In this document: positions 48,805 through 60,345 of the stretch, in pieces | Layout of the letters: every line of letters starts with the position of its first letter | Position numbering within the stretch: position 1 is the first letter of the stretch | Assembly: GCA_029718625.1 (NCBI GenBank) | Contig: CM056376.1 | Span: forward strand, 90,959,675-91,023,674 | Reading direction: 5' to 3' | DNA: 64,000 nt | Origin: Synaphobranchus kaupii | Lineage: Eukaryota; Chordata; Actinopteri; Anguilliformes; Synaphobranchidae | The notes under the pieces: generated by a model | Seen by the model: only the letters and a program-made list of their open reading frames with translations | What the model was told of the DNA's origin: nothing | Database searches by the model: none | Program-made: the position numbers and the translations under genes

Positions 48805-50559
48805 TCCTGTTGCTGTTTCTGAAGTTTCAGTGAAAGATCCGAACGACGTGATTCCTCCGGCAGGAGGGTGTCTGCGTTTTCCTTTACCTCCTAATTTCTC
48901 CTGCACCGTTGTCTACAAAATTCCCTACAGTTTGGCGTAATTGACAGCATACTCCGAACAAGGGATTTTCTGGTCAGTGTAACTCCTGGTTCTTTATCCT
49001 TGGTGTGGTGAGTAACACAATTATTTTACGTAGTAGCATATACTAGGGAGAGTATTTGTTGTTTCACCATGTAGGCACTGTTTAGGGGATCGACATATCC
49101 CAGACAGGCCCTGGGACCGTAGAAACCGGGCGCATTCCAGACTACTACCCTTTAGGGGATTAATAAACAATGGAAAGCAGGGAAAGATAGGAGAACTGCA
49201 TGTTTTTTCTAAATCTGTGTAATTGTGAGGTAGCAGCTCTCACTGTTATATCTATATCTATGTATGTGTATATATGTGCGTAGAGCTATATATCGATATA
49301 TATATAATGTTGACTGTCATTCTAGGATGCAGAAGTTTTATATATTATAAGGTCATTATGACTGCAATAATTATAGAACCCTAGAATGGGTAAATGGAAG
49401 ATGTGTGCTTCAGGGCTCAACTTAAAGGTTTGAGGATGTTTAAAAGAAAGTAAAAAGTTTGACATACTGTTAACATAGATTGTTGTTGTTAACATAGGTT
49501 TGAGATATTACATAGAAGGTATGTTGATGCAAGGTACTGTTCTGTTGTTCCACCATACTGTGGGGGACGCAGAGGATCTTGTTCAGATACAGAGTGTAAA
49601 TCTAAATCATGTGACAATGGCACATTAGGCACTGCTCTAAAATCCAGCAGGCCATGCTTTCAGAGGAAAGCAGATCTTTAAAGAACTGCATAACATCTTT
49701 GCAGAAGTTAACAAATAGCACATAGGCTATTTTTATGTAAAAACAGAAGTCTTCCTTCTGTAGTACTTTTTGTGCCATATTGGTGTTTTTATTTTGCTTT
49801 TAATTTGTGTTTAGAGATACATCTGTGATACCATAAAGTTAAAGTGCATAGTATAGATAAATAACTCTCAATCTATATAAATTGCCTGGGCATGTCATTT
49901 AGGAAATGTTGGAATTCACCAATATACCTGCTGGTGTGCCAATTAAATTAACTGAGGTATGATTTTTAAATCACACGGATGTATTTTTGTGTAAATTTCT
50001 CTAGAGAAAAAAAAAAAACCTGTGCTAGAATGTTTGTCTGACGTCAATAGACCAGTCAGTGCTATAAAATGAACTAAGAGCCATCAGAGCTTTCACTTGC
50101 CTTAATTAGGGCCAGCATTTTCTGTTCCTGCAGGGAAGTGTTTATGACTACTAAGGAGATGTCTTTCTAGTCAGGGCTCCTAAATGGTTTTACAGTTTGG
50201 GAGAATAGTTCTTCCGCAATTAAATAACTAACTAACTAACTAAATTAAAATAAATAAATAAATAAATAGAAGAAGAAGAAGCAATTTCTTCTTTAACTTT
50301 ACTCCATATTTACCCCTTTCATTTAAAAGCTGAAGTAGGGTCATTTTTTAGCAAAGACTGGCTTATTGGTCTCTTTTGTCCATTTGTCTCTCTGTTTCTT
50401 TTCTTTCTATCTGTCTTGTGGAACATCTTTGTTCCATAAAAAGCAGTAACCTACATTCTTCAGAGAGTGTATGATGTTGTTAATAATCGATAATCTAACC
50501 TGGCAATAATCATTTAACTATGCAGACAAATAACCCTGCATAGGTTTCTCTCCTTCTTC
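48805..50559 (+). other. Proviral leader region without gag/pol (copy 2)
   Basis: Repeat of 43714-45468 with no difference noticed. Confidence 0.7.
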
Positions 50560-51971
50560 AGAGCTTTTGTCTGACGACCACAGTAGGCCGACGGCTTTCG
50601 TTTGGACCAGGCGGAAGGAGGAACCTACTGCGTGGGGCGATGCGAGGCTAGTTTGGAGATTTTCACTAGCCCTCAGAACTGTATCTGGACGCTGCATCAC
50701 TGCTTCAGTCTGACCACCTGCGGTTACCGCAAGCCCACGCAGTGCCCTAAAATCTACCCCCTCCCTCCTGGCGGCCTTATTAACAGAAATGTTAATATAA
50801 CTGTTGCATGACATGAATCTTGTAATGGCACATGTGAATTAGAACATTTCAAACATCCTGTCAGCGTATGTAACACACTGTAATATAACTGATGAAACGT
50901 ATGCATTGTTATAGGCACAGCTCGATGATTTAGTCTCTGATTACAAAGTCAGACTCGCCGTTCAAATTCCACCCGTATGTTCAAAACGGGACCTGTTTGG
51001 TGACGTTACAGGTCTTTTTGGCACAGGTAATTCCATTTCTAACACTTATCAAATAACCAAACAATCTCAGTATTCTGCATGGTTGGCAAATCAGGGGGCC
51101 CACTGGTTTCCAACACTTCACTAACAGTAATAAAAACATCATTAAGGCAATTAGGTCTGAAGCGCAGGCGCTTCTCACCATCAGCCATTCATTATTCAAT
51201 CAGACCCGTACCATCGAGTGTGACTTAGCCTGCAGGACGTATACACAGGATTTGTTTACTGCTGCCAGACAGGAAATCTTGGACCTTCGTCTGAGTAAAA
51301 CCCCTAGGCATGTATTAATGACCTCATTGAGACCTTATACCTGCACAGGTGAATTGCTTCAGAGAAGATGAGACTATACATTATTCTGAATTGTTAACAT
51401 TAATGATGTTTACTGAAACTGCGTGGTTAGGATGTATAGGGTTCTTTGTTTCCTTTCCTTTAATCCACCCAGACCAAGTGTATCCAAATTCCACTACCAT
51501 ATGCTCCATTGGCGTAGTAGTGAAGAATCAGGTCTTCAAATTAGATAATCTAACAGGGTACATTACCATGAGGGGCACTGAAACCATATTCACCACCCGT
51601 ACGTGTTGTCATGAGACCTCGAGTTATATAATTTGTACTTGTAATACTTGTAATCTTTTTCCCACAATGACACCAAGCTCATTAGTGTGCAGTCCTTACA
51701 CGGCCACGCGGATGCAATCCAGGTCTCCCACACGCAATGGTGCGTCACCCGCTCAGCCCAAGACGCCTACACCTGGTGGGACTGGGTGTTCCGAGGGTGC
51801 GTCATCGCCAGCGCCCTCATCTTCACCTTCACCTTGGTCCAGTGTTGCTATTTCCGACACCTTATCCGCAACCTACACACTTCCACTCACGCTGCACTGG
51901 TTCTCAGCCCTCTCCAGCTGCCCCAAGGCCGGCCATGAGACCACAGGCACCAGCCAGGGTATTCCATGACC
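50560..51971 (+). pseudogene. Retroviral env-like region (copy 2), interrupted
   Basis: Repeat of 45469-46880 offset by 5091, with the same stops and frame change, so the breaks predate the duplication. Confidence 0.55.
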
Positions 51972-52005
51972 CCTTGGGACTGTGTTGTTCTTGTCCCACG
52001 GGGCC

Positions 52006-52017
52006 AGAGGGGGGAAC
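52006..52017 (+). promoter_or_regulatory. Polypurine tract (copy 2)
   Basis: Same purine run, next to LTR 3. Confidence 0.85.
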
Positions 52018-53875
52018 TGTAAGACGGGAATTCACACCCCAGAGCACCTAAGAGAATAATACCGGGAAGCAACAATCTTTGTGATCTTTGAGAGTTATAA
52101 AGTCACACTTCTGGTGCCAGGATGTTTGCTGAGACCATTTGGCCTAAGGGTTACGGTGTCCGAGAATGTCCTAGGATTTTATGGTCCTGGGAGAGACTTT
52201 AATCTGTTTGAAACTCCCGCGCTGGGAGAGACTTTGATCTGTTTAAAGCTCCCGCGCACGGACAATGCAAGACTGCCCCCACCTGACGTCACTGAGGCAT
52301 CCTTTCATCAAATAATGTCCACATAGCATGGTATAACAGTACAGACTGCTTTAGTCTTCAAAAAGCTTAAAACCCTTAAATTGTGATGAATATTTATGCT
52401 ACATTGTACAGTATATACTGGAAATAGTCCTGACACTGGAACATACATTGTACACTCTTTTTCCAGAGGAACAACTATATATTGTTCAGTTTCTCAGTGT
52501 TACATGAATAAATACACAAAGTTAATGTACCTGACTGAACAGGGAAAACTAGGGTATAATGTAATGTTCTTTAACAGGAATCCTGAGACTGTTTGTGGCA
52601 TTAATATTAATCACATTTGAAAACTATGCAGAAATGGGATTCTCATGGCAACACGAACGTAGACCTATTCATGTTTGATATCATTTTGATGGTCTTGGTG
52701 TGTGTGGTGCAATGGCATATATTTCCTACATGGTCAACATGGAGGAAATATATATTTCATAACTCAGGAGTAAACTACCACTGTGGAATTATACCACAGG
52801 AAACTCTTTCTTCCAAACCCCCCTTGAAGGAGGGACGAAAGGTGCAATATTAGCCTTCTGGCCAGTTTATGGTTTTACGATCAGCCACAGCCAGATCAAA
52901 CACAGAGTTTGGGCTTATAGGCATGGGAAACAAGGAACTCAGGGAAGCTGTAATCAGACTCTCCCGCACACCTCACTCTGTGTATTGTGTGTAGTGAATT
53001 GCCAGGTATGATTTAATATTTTCCTATACTCTATTTTTAATATGTTGTGTTGTAATTTGTAACCATGATTTGATTATTTTTAAGTAAAGAACCTACCTGG
53101 TAAATTGTTAAACTTGATTTGTGTGGTTTCTTTGAAAAAGACATTCTATCTCTGTTAACACGGTAATGAGTTGATTGATTTCCTCAGTTTGGACTTCCCC
53201 CTCTGCTGGTCTAGGGAGATTGACTAGTTAAGCTTAATGTATCACGGTGTATTGCACCCGTAGAACTCTGTCTTAAGTTAGATCATCTCCGCATGCCTTT
53301 TATACATGTTGAGAACGGATGTTGCCAATATTATCTTCTCGGGTCCCTGAGCCTTTAAGATAGGCTATACCTTATGAAGTGGTCTCCTCCGCAACCTCTG
53401 AGATAAATGGAGACATCTAGTCAGCCGTGAGTGGTGCACATAAACGGCCGTATGTAGCACTCGGTGGAACCGGCGCATCCAGTTCAGAGAACAGGCTCCA
53501 GAGTACGAGAGTATCTTAACAAATCAATTATAAATTATACCTTTTAAATTATATACTAATAATTAAATTGGAGTCAGATTTATACGAGTATAGAATCAGC
53601 GTTAGTGGCTGACCGTTAATAGAATATACACAGGCTGCCTTTTTAGATAAGCTGGAGTCGGCCTGCAGACCAGACTAAAGCAGGAGACAAAGTGGTACTA
53701 TTGTCTCTGACACGGGGTAGCTGATCCCACGAATTTAAAGAAGCAGTCTCATCCGGTTGTAATAACAGTAACATTTCAACACTCTTACCTTTTCCCACAG
53801 CAACAGCGGAAAATATCACGCTTAAACCTTCGATCCGGGCTATTCCCTCATTGGTCTAGCTGCGAGGGATTTACA
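52018..53875 (+). repeat. Proviral LTR 3 (3')
   Basis: 1858 bp ending ...GGGATTTACA, then GAAG and the resumed gypsy gag. Confidence 0.92.
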
Positions 53876-54056
53876 GAAGCCTTGGCAGTGCTCGAACCGC
53901 CTGCTACGTTCGATGCCCTGGTTACCACGGCTATCCGCATCGATAACCGTGTCCGGGAGTGAGAGAGAGAGAAGTGAGAGGAGAGATCGATGGACTCGCT
54001 ATCCCTCCTCTTTTCCGGTAACGCCTCCATCCCCCTCTTTCACCCACTCCTCTCTT
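53876..54056 (+). pseudogene. Gypsy-type gag fragment, middle
   Basis: Continues the gag frame (EALAVLEPPATFDALVTTAI) to RVRE, where a TGA stops it at about 53968-53970. The remaining Ser/Arg-rich stretch runs into the SINE target site. Confidence 0.75.
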
Positions 54057-54458
54057 TTTTTATTTTTAAAAAATTTGTTTCTGATTTTTCCCCATTTTCC
54101 TCCCAATTTAGTAGCCAATTGAACCCCTATTCTAATTCAATTTCCCCCCGTGTAGCAACCGCTAGAGAACCACTGCTACACAACCCTGTCAGCCGGTAGT
54201 AGGAAAGAGGTCGCCACATCCTCTACAGGGCGCGACTCCTCGAGCCCCTGACCGTGAATCCAGCTCGCCCAGGGCCGTTATGTGTGCAGCGATTCTCTCC
54301 GAGCCCCTCCCCCCACCCGGAAGCAGCCGCCAATTGCTGCTCCCACAGGGCGCCGGCCATGCTCGGATCTGGCAGGACCGGGGCGCGAACCCCGATCCTC
54401 GGAGCACAACTGCACCGACTGAAAGTCGGCGCTCTTACCGTTGTACCACGCGACGGCC
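54057..54458 (-). mobile_element. tRNA-derived SINE, full length
   Basis: 402 bp on the minus strand, flanked by a 16-bp target duplication, CACCCACTCCTCTCTT (54041-54056 and 54459-54474). The head has an A-box-like TGGTACAACGGTAAGAGCG and a B-box GGGTTCGCGCCCC, with tRNA-like spacing between them. A body follows, then the A-rich 3' end (GGGAGGAAAATGGGGAAAAA, then AATAAAAAAA). It was retrotransposed into the gypsy gag. It is not a tRNA gene: the acceptor stem is not closed and the body is attached. Confidence 0.92.
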
Positions 54459-54474
54459 CACCCACTCCTCTCTT

Positions 54475-54779
54475 AACGCAGAGGAGCCTATGCAGGTGGA
54501 TTGTTCTGCTCTGCGCAAGCCCCCACAAGTTAAGTCGCGCGGGGAGTGGCGTCGCTACAGTAGGCGCAGGGGGCACACGAGAGCTCAGTGTCCCAAACTG
54601 ACAGGTAACGGGGGGGTCTCACTAGGTAAACGAGAGACCCTAGTGAGACATGACAGTGCAGGCCCCCGCACCTTTCTGCCAGTTCAATTGAAGACTCAGC
54701 GCTCAATCAAAACCGATGCGTTTATTGATTCCGGAGCAGTTGAGTGTTTTATTGATGCTAAATGGGCATTGGAGTTTAA
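54475..54779 (+). pseudogene. Gypsy-type gag C-terminus and protease N-terminus
   Basis: EEPMQVDCSALR marks the usual region before the Gag zinc knuckle; here RRRGHTRAQCPKL keeps the second half of a CCHC knuckle but the first Cys pair is lost. DAFIDSGAVECFID carries the aspartic-protease active site (D-S-G). The frame is open from about 54484 to 54779 and is cut at the TTAA. Confidence 0.82.
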
Positions 54780-55417
54780 CACCTTTGCGTAGAAGTCCCG
54801 CCTGCGGGACCTTTTTTGCTCAACTGAGACATTCGTTGCTACTGCAGCCAAACTATTATTGGAAATCACAAACTCTGTGTTTTAAATTTATTGGTAGACG
54901 GTTTGTGACGATTACGTAGTTTCTAAGTGCCACTATTTCCCTGTAGCAAGTCCATTTATCAAGCAACCCCCCACCTATTCTATACCTACCTATGCGTGAC
55001 ATAGTGGACAATAGCATCTATGTTTGAGTTCATAAATATATTTATTCATCATATAAAATTAGAATAACGTCATAGCAACGAGATAAACCCAACAATAGCC
55101 TGATCGTATGCCAGAAAAGCCGTGAAAAGCCCTGCTCACTCAAATGCAAAATAAACTGTGAAAGTACTATCTCATTCTACCATGTATTCTACTACCAATA
55201 TATGCTACTAAATATGAAATAAATATACAATCCTACCATTGGTTTTACACATCGAGATGTTCCTTTCAAAATTCAGTTGTCATTTATTGTCTGGTACAAT
55301 CGGTTTGAGAAATATACAACACTTTATACCGCTATACCCCATGCCACTCAATTGATAAACAGGATCTGGAGTTACAGCTGCATACTACTTTCACTACTTT
55401 TTTCAGTGTACCAGAGG

Positions 55418-56024
55418 ATGGCGCCTGTGTCGGCTCGCCGTCTGTCTCGTCTGTTTGTTGCTGCCCTGCTTTTGTTTCTGTTGTTTCTCTGTGTTTGTCG
55501 GGATGTCTCTGCCCTACTCGTTTACGATCGCCAAGCTCTCCTCAATATCAGGGCTTCATCGGAGATTATATTGCTGTCCCAATGCATTTTGGGTGATCAG
55601 CAAACGAGTCCTCCTCCTGTGCTCTCGGATATCCCCGCGTACCTGCGCTGGCTGCTTTACGCCTTCCCCCGAAAAAAGCACTTTAAAAGACGGGGAAAGC
55701 GGGGTGGTGTGCTTGTAAGACTTAAGGCCTACCTGACAGCCTCTTCAGTGACCGATCCACGCCCTGGCTGCCACTACGCTCCCGCTGTCCGCCACTGAAG
55801 TGGTCGGTGGATCTGTCCTGTCTCCCCGGAGCCGCAGGCCCTACTGGGCCCGCTGATGGGACCTGTTCCACCTGCCCTGCTGACAGCCCTTGGCCCGTGC
55901 CTCAGACGCGGCGTTGGCCATGCCTACCTCCGCCCGCTGAGACGCGCTGCATCATCAGCGAGCCCGGAGCTAAACCTTCGCATGGCTCTGATAAATGCTA
56001 GGTCAATAGTAAAGAAAACTTTCC
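55418..56024 (+). pseudogene. LINE polyprotein, N-terminal part with stop and frameshift
   Basis: Starts MAPVSARRLSRLFVAALLLF and runs to a TGA at 55796-55798. The same frame is then open again to 56035 and includes LNLRMALINARSIVKKTF, the start of the endonuclease domain. The main frame continues one base out of phase from about 56020-56025. One nonsense codon and one indel thus separate this from the long frame that follows. In related elements these form one product. Confidence 0.7.
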
Positions 56025-58694
56025 TTGAATGACTTCTTCACCTCTCGTGAACTGGATTTTATGTTCCTGACGGAAACCTGGCTCCACGCAGGCGAGTATA
56101 CACCACTCTCCGAACTCCTTCCTCCTGACTGTTCATTCTTCAGCTCCCCTCGCACCACTGGCAATGGTGGGGGGATAGCCTCAGTGTTCAGATCTAATCT
56201 CCAGTGCCGACTGTCTCATCCTGCTATCAGCTATTCTAGCTTTGAGCTGCAGATGTTTGTTCTGAACCTGTCCCCTCCTGTGCTTTGCGCTGTCGTTTAT
56301 CGTCCGCCAAAACGCAATAAGGACTTCATTAATGACTTTGCCGACTTTCTGTCGGGGATCATGGTGAAGTACGATCATGTTTTAATCTTAGGTGATTTTA
56401 ATGTCCATGTGTGTTGTGAATCACGACCTCTGGTCAGGGATTTCTTGAATCTTCTTGATTCGTTTAATCTCACCCAATCCGTAACTGGCGCGACACACGA
56501 AAAGGGTCACACATTGGATCTTGTGCTATCGTACGGTCTATCTGTTTCTGTAAATGAAATCTGTGCAACAACATGTATCTCAGACCATCTACCTGTTTTG
56601 TTTACAACATCAGTCCCGTGCTCGGTAGTTAAATCATGTGCCCCTGCACGCCGCCTGCGCTCAATTAACCCTTTGACTGCATCACAGTTTTCTGATATTT
56701 TTAACGATTCCCTGTTTTGTGCGTTGGATGTAAATTGTGCTCTCAGTGCTGAGGAGCTTATTTCCATGTTTGATTCTACATGTACTGAAATATTGGACAC
56801 TGTTGCTCCTCTCAGGCGCGCTGAGAGAAAATGGAAAAAGGATAAACTCCACGTTTCCCTAGAAATCCTACGTGACTGCCTATCCGACTACCAGAGAGCT
56901 GTCAAAGCTGCCAAAACGGACTATATTTCTACTTGCCACAAGCCTCAGGTTCTTTTTAATGTCCTTAATTCTCTTATTAATCCCTGTGATGTTTCTCCTA
57001 TTGTGCCATCGCCTACTCTCTGTGAAAGTTTTCTTAAATTTTTTATCGATAAAGTCTCTGCTCTTAGGCCTGTAAATATGTGTGTCGCCCCTGACCCTGC
57101 TCCCTCTCTGTGTTCTGCTGTCCTCAACCAGTTTGAGCCTGTGTCCCTCTCCTTACTCTCAGATGTAGTCATGCATCTGCGGCCTACAAACTGCCCCTCA
57201 GATAGCATTCCCTCTCGCCTTCTCAGAGACGTCTTCGATTCAGTTGGAGCAAGTATTTTACTGTTAATTAATACCTGTATCAGCTCAGGATGTGTCCCAG
57301 CTGCCTTCAAACACGCTGTGGTGCAGCCTTTAATCAAGAAGACAAACCTCAACCCCTCTATTCTTTCTAATTTTAGGCCTATCTCTCAGCTACCTTTTCT
57401 GCCCAAGGTCCTGGAGAGAGTAGTTTATGTCCAGTTGCAGTCGTTTTTAGCGAATAATGGCATCCACAAAAAGTTTCAGTCTGGCTTCAAACCGAAACAC
57501 AGCACTGAAACAGCCCTTCTGAGAGTTTTTAATGATCTGACCCTAGCCGCTGATTCAGGTAACCCTGCTGTTTTGGTGCTCCTGGACCTGACAGCTGCCT
57601 TCGATACTGTGGACCATGGGGTCCTGTTGTCACGGCTCGAGCAGTGTGTGGGCATCACAGGCTCTGCACTCGATTGGTTCCGGTCGTACCTGACAGACCG
57701 GAGCTTCTCAGTGCAGTTAGGTGAATTCTCCTCTGCTGTGGCCCCTCTCACCTGCGGAGTTCCTCAGGGCTCCATTTTGGGCCCCATCCTCTTTTTACTG
57801 TACATGCTGCCCTTGGGATTAATCTTTGCTAGACATAATGTCTCCTTCCACTGCTTCGCTGATGATGTACAGATTTATCTGCCTTTAGAAACCAAAAACA
57901 AGGACTCAATGCAGCCATTGCTGGATTGTTTAAGAGACATAAAATCCTGGATGTGCCTGAATTTCTTAAACCTCAATGAGAGCAAGACTGAGATAATTTT
58001 TTTTGGACATGTTTCTCCAGTTTTTCCTGATATCCTGGGCCCTCTAAGTTCCAACATCCGTTCCTCTGTGAAGAACCTCGGAGTGACCTTTGATAGCGGC
58101 TTCAATTTTTACAAACAGGTTAGTTCTGTAGTAAAAACCAGCTTTTTCCAGCTAAGACTCTTAGCCAAGACAAAGTCCTACCTCTCCCTGAAAGATCTAG
58201 AGAGGGTAATTCATGCCTTTATTACCTTGAGGTTGGACTACTGTAACTCCCTGTACGTGGGCATTGACCAGTCCTCACTCAGACGCCTGCAGCTGGTCCA
58301 AAATGCAGCTGCTCGCCTCCTCACTGGCAAGAAAAAGCGTGACCACATCACTCCAGTGCTGGCCTCACTCCACTGGCTCCCTGTCCGCTTTCGAATCAAT
58401 TTTAAGCTTTTGCTTCTTGTTTTTAAAGCCCTAAATGGGCTGGCCCCTCTCTACCTCGCCGAGCTCCTGCACCGCCATGCCCCAACCAGAGCCTTAAGGT
58501 CAGCTGACCATTTGCTGCTGGATGTGCCCAAAACTAGGCTAAAGACCAGAGGTGACCGAGCCTTTGCAGCGGCTGCCCCTAGACTCTGGAATAGCTTGCC
58601 CTTCTATATTAGATCTGCCCAGACCCTAGGGATTTTTAAATCTTCCTTGAAGACCCACTTTTTCTCCCTTGCCTTCAACTCAAGTGGAGCATGA
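56025..58694 (+). CDS. LINE endonuclease and reverse transcriptase (ORF2-like)
   Basis: An 889-codon open frame whose first codon is TTG, so its true start lies upstream beyond a frameshift. The endonuclease (about residues 1-200) shows LDFMFLTETWL, VVYRPPK, LILGDFNVH and SDHLPVLF. The reverse transcriptase (about 400-680) shows FRPISQLPFLPKVLERVV, FQSGFKPKHSTETALL, motif A VLLDLTAAFDTVDH, motif B GVPQGSILGPILF and motif C HCFADDVQIYL; its catalytic Asp residues are intact. The C-terminal region (LDYCNSLYVG, ITPVLASLHWLPVRFRI, GDRAFAAAAPRLWNSLP, FKSSLKTHFFSLAF) is typical of fish L2 elements. It makes cDNA at a nicked target in living relatives. This copy was recently active, judging by its long open frame, but is broken at its 5' side. 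Confidence 0.9.
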   Translation: MNDFFTSRELDFMFLTETWLHAGEYTPLSELLPPDCSFFSSPRTTGNGGGIASVFRSNLQCRLSHPAISYSSFELQMFVLNLSPPVLCAVVYRPPKRNKDFINDFADFLSGIMVKYDHVLILGDFNVHVCCESRPLVRDFLNLLDSFNLTQSVTGATHEKGHTLDLVLSYGLSVSVNEICATTCISDHLPVLFTTSVPCSVVKSCAPARRLRSINPLTASQFSDIFNDSLFCALDVNCALSAEELISMFDSTCTEILDTVAPLRRAERKWKKDKLHVSLEILRDCLSDYQRAVKAAKTDYISTCHKPQVLFNVLNSLINPCDVSPIVPSPTLCESFLKFFIDKVSALRPVNMCVAPDPAPSLCSAVLNQFEPVSLSLLSDVVMHLRPTNCPSDSIPSRLLRDVFDSVGASILLLINTCISSGCVPAAFKHAVVQPLIKKTNLNPSILSNFRPISQLPFLPKVLERVVYVQLQSFLANNGIHKKFQSGFKPKHSTETALLRVFNDLTLAADSGNPAVLVLLDLTAAFDTVDHGVLLSRLEQCVGITGSALDWFRSYLTDRSFSVQLGEFSSAVAPLTCGVPQGSILGPILFLLYMLPLGLIFARHNVSFHCFADDVQIYLPLETKNKDSMQPLLDCLRDIKSWMCLNFLNLNESKTEIIFFGHVSPVFPDILGPLSSNIRSSVKNLGVTFDSGFNFYKQVSSVVKTSFFQLRLLAKTKSYLSLKDLERVIHAFITLRLDYCNSLYVGIDQSSLRRLQLVQNAAARLLTGKKKRDHITPVLASLHWLPVRFRINFKLLLLVFKALNGLAPLYLAELLHRHAPTRALRSADHLLLDVPKTRLKTRGDRAFAAAAPRLWNSLPFYIRSAQTLGIFKSSLKTHFFSLAFNSSGA

Positions 58695-58871
58695 CACCCT
58701 GGCAATTGTGTGTTTTGTTTTGTACTGTTGGTTTTATTGTTTGTCTGCTTGTATTTCATTTGTGTAATGTATTTGATTATTTTATTTATCTGACCACTTG
58801 TACAGCACTTTGGTTCGACCGCAGTCATTTTTAAATGTGCTCTATAAATAAATTTTGACTTGACTTGACTT

Positions 58872-60341
58872 GGCTATTACACTATCTGAAACGTTTCCGC
58901 GTAATACCCCCATGCCCTGTAAGGCTGTCTCATGCATTACAGTTCATTCTGGTTTAATTGTCGGCTTTTTTATCCAATAGAGTACATTATAACCTTCGCA
59001 ACGGTATATGCCAAGTCTTTTTGGGTGCTTTGAGCAATTTACTACAGCCCAGCGTAACGGCAGTTTTCGTTTTAACTGTCTAGTATTACGCAAACGCTAT
59101 ACAATACGCATTATGCAGGGGAATTTCCCTTTTGCGATATGTAAGTATTTTTGCGTCTAAAATACCGTTGGTCTCGCTGGCTACATACCTACGTTCGTGT
59201 TTCCACTCGAGCACTGTCTTTCCAATATGTTTGATAGCCCTATTGTTATTTTTGCATTTTGAGTGCATTTCACATACTGTGCAATCGTTAGCTAAATGTA
59301 TTTTTGAAGTAGGCTACCGATGTTCATTGAAGATAGAACATTTGGTAGCATTTTGCAGATGGTGGAAAACTATTTTATGTTCATGTTATCATACATAATA
59401 TAGGCTATGGCGTATACTAGTCTCTTAGGGCATGACAAATGCTCATTCCAATTTACTGTGCGCTGATATGTGGTAGATTAAGGTAAAAATTTCCTTGGAG
59501 TCATTATGAATAGGAAAACTTAAAAGATTAAAAGAATACAGAAAAATGCAATCCCAGGACAAAAGTATACATACTGTAGAGTACAGGGACAAGTGATGTT
59601 TTATTGAGGTACATGATTGGTACATGAGTGAATGATTAGGCAACATATTTAGGTGTATGTAACACTGTGATATCAATGTTTTTTTATCTTAAGCCACCAG
59701 AAGGAGCAAATGTGTATATGTTATAATGTACAAAACTAATTTTATTCATTTTATGACATGTTTTGCATAGGGGTTTTGGACCAATAGATATCTACCCCCC
59801 TATACTGCTGAAAATATATAATTCTCACTTGGAAATTATGCAAAAGTGAGTTTTATGTGCCCAAACTGTTGATTTGTAGTTAAATATATCATAATCTTTT
59901 TTTATTTGCAGCAGTGCACAATTTAGCCATTTGGATAGATTTGGAGACACTAATGGACAACAGGATACACTGCTATATTTTGCATCATAGACCTTTAGTA
60001 GTTCTGCATATCATCCTCAGATTTTGCAAAACTTGTGGACATGGAGTTTATGATCCGGGAAATGTATATACAGTATATTACCGATTTCACTTATGTAGCT
60101 CTCAGCAAAATTTAAAAAAACTATTTAAATATATTTTTTTCCAAAGTTTCTTTGCATTTGTGGCACTTTATTTTGACTTAAATTATGAAAATTAACAAAT
60201 CTAAGTTTGTATTGTAAATGGTACACCTGTCTTCTTTCATTTAAGCCATTTACCAAGTTTATGTGATGCTCACACCTGGAGTTATAAAGCCTTAAACAGA
60301 GCACCCCTAAATAGGTGAAATTTGCCACCTGCGCCAAGGGG
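58872..60341. other. Right part of the piggyBac-like element
   Basis: AT-rich non-coding sequence with short frames only; no transposase motif was recognised. Confidence 0.6.
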
Positions 60342-60345
60342 TTAA

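Larger units (their letters stand above)
41836..53875 (+). mobile_element. Tandem endogenous retrovirus, LTR-int-LTR-int-LTR
   Basis: 12,040 bp with a strict 5091-bp period. LTRs of 1858 bp lie at 41836-43693, 46927-48784 and 52018-53875; internal segments of 3233 bp lie at 43694-46926 and 48785-52017. The two repeat units look identical wherever I compared them. The whole is flanked by GAAG (41832-41835 and 53876-53879), a 4-bp target duplication of retroviral integrase type. The LTRs run TG...CA. Each internal segment has a primer-binding site and a polypurine tract but no recognisable gag, protease, reverse transcriptase or integrase; only env-like sequence is seen. It is therefore non-autonomous and old copies elsewhere would have had to supply the proteins. 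Confidence 0.92.
55394..58871 (+). mobile_element. L2-like LINE, near full length
   Basis: About 3.5 kb: a 5' region with ATG at 55418, endonuclease, reverse transcriptase, a C-terminal domain, and a 3' UTR ending in ATAAATAAATTTTGACTTGA and CTTGACTTGG repeats (58846-58872). The tandem 3' tail and the RT sequence fit the L2/CR1 group of fish. The 5' boundary and target duplication could not be fixed. Confidence 0.85.
54780..60341. mobile_element. piggyBac-like non-autonomous element, carrying a LINE
   Basis: Flanked by TTAA at 54776-54779 and 60342-60345. Terminal repeats are CACCTTTGCGTAGAAG on the left and, complemented, CCCCTTGGCGCAGGTGGC on the right. A sub-terminal hairpin GTCCCGCCTGCGGGAC lies at 54793-54808. 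Without the LINE (55394-58871) it is about 2.1 kb and has no transposase frame. When it and one TTAA are removed the host protease frame continues. The assignment to piggyBac rests on TTAA plus a C-rich terminus. Confidence 0.75.

Noticed and set aside
54375..54458. tRNA gene on the minus strand
   Set aside because: It is the head of a SINE with a 16-bp target duplication and an A-rich tail; it is not an independent tRNA.
54254..54601. Frames of 115-170 codons crossing 54458
   Set aside because: Their N-terminal halves are SINE sequence; only the part after 54475 is gypsy coding.
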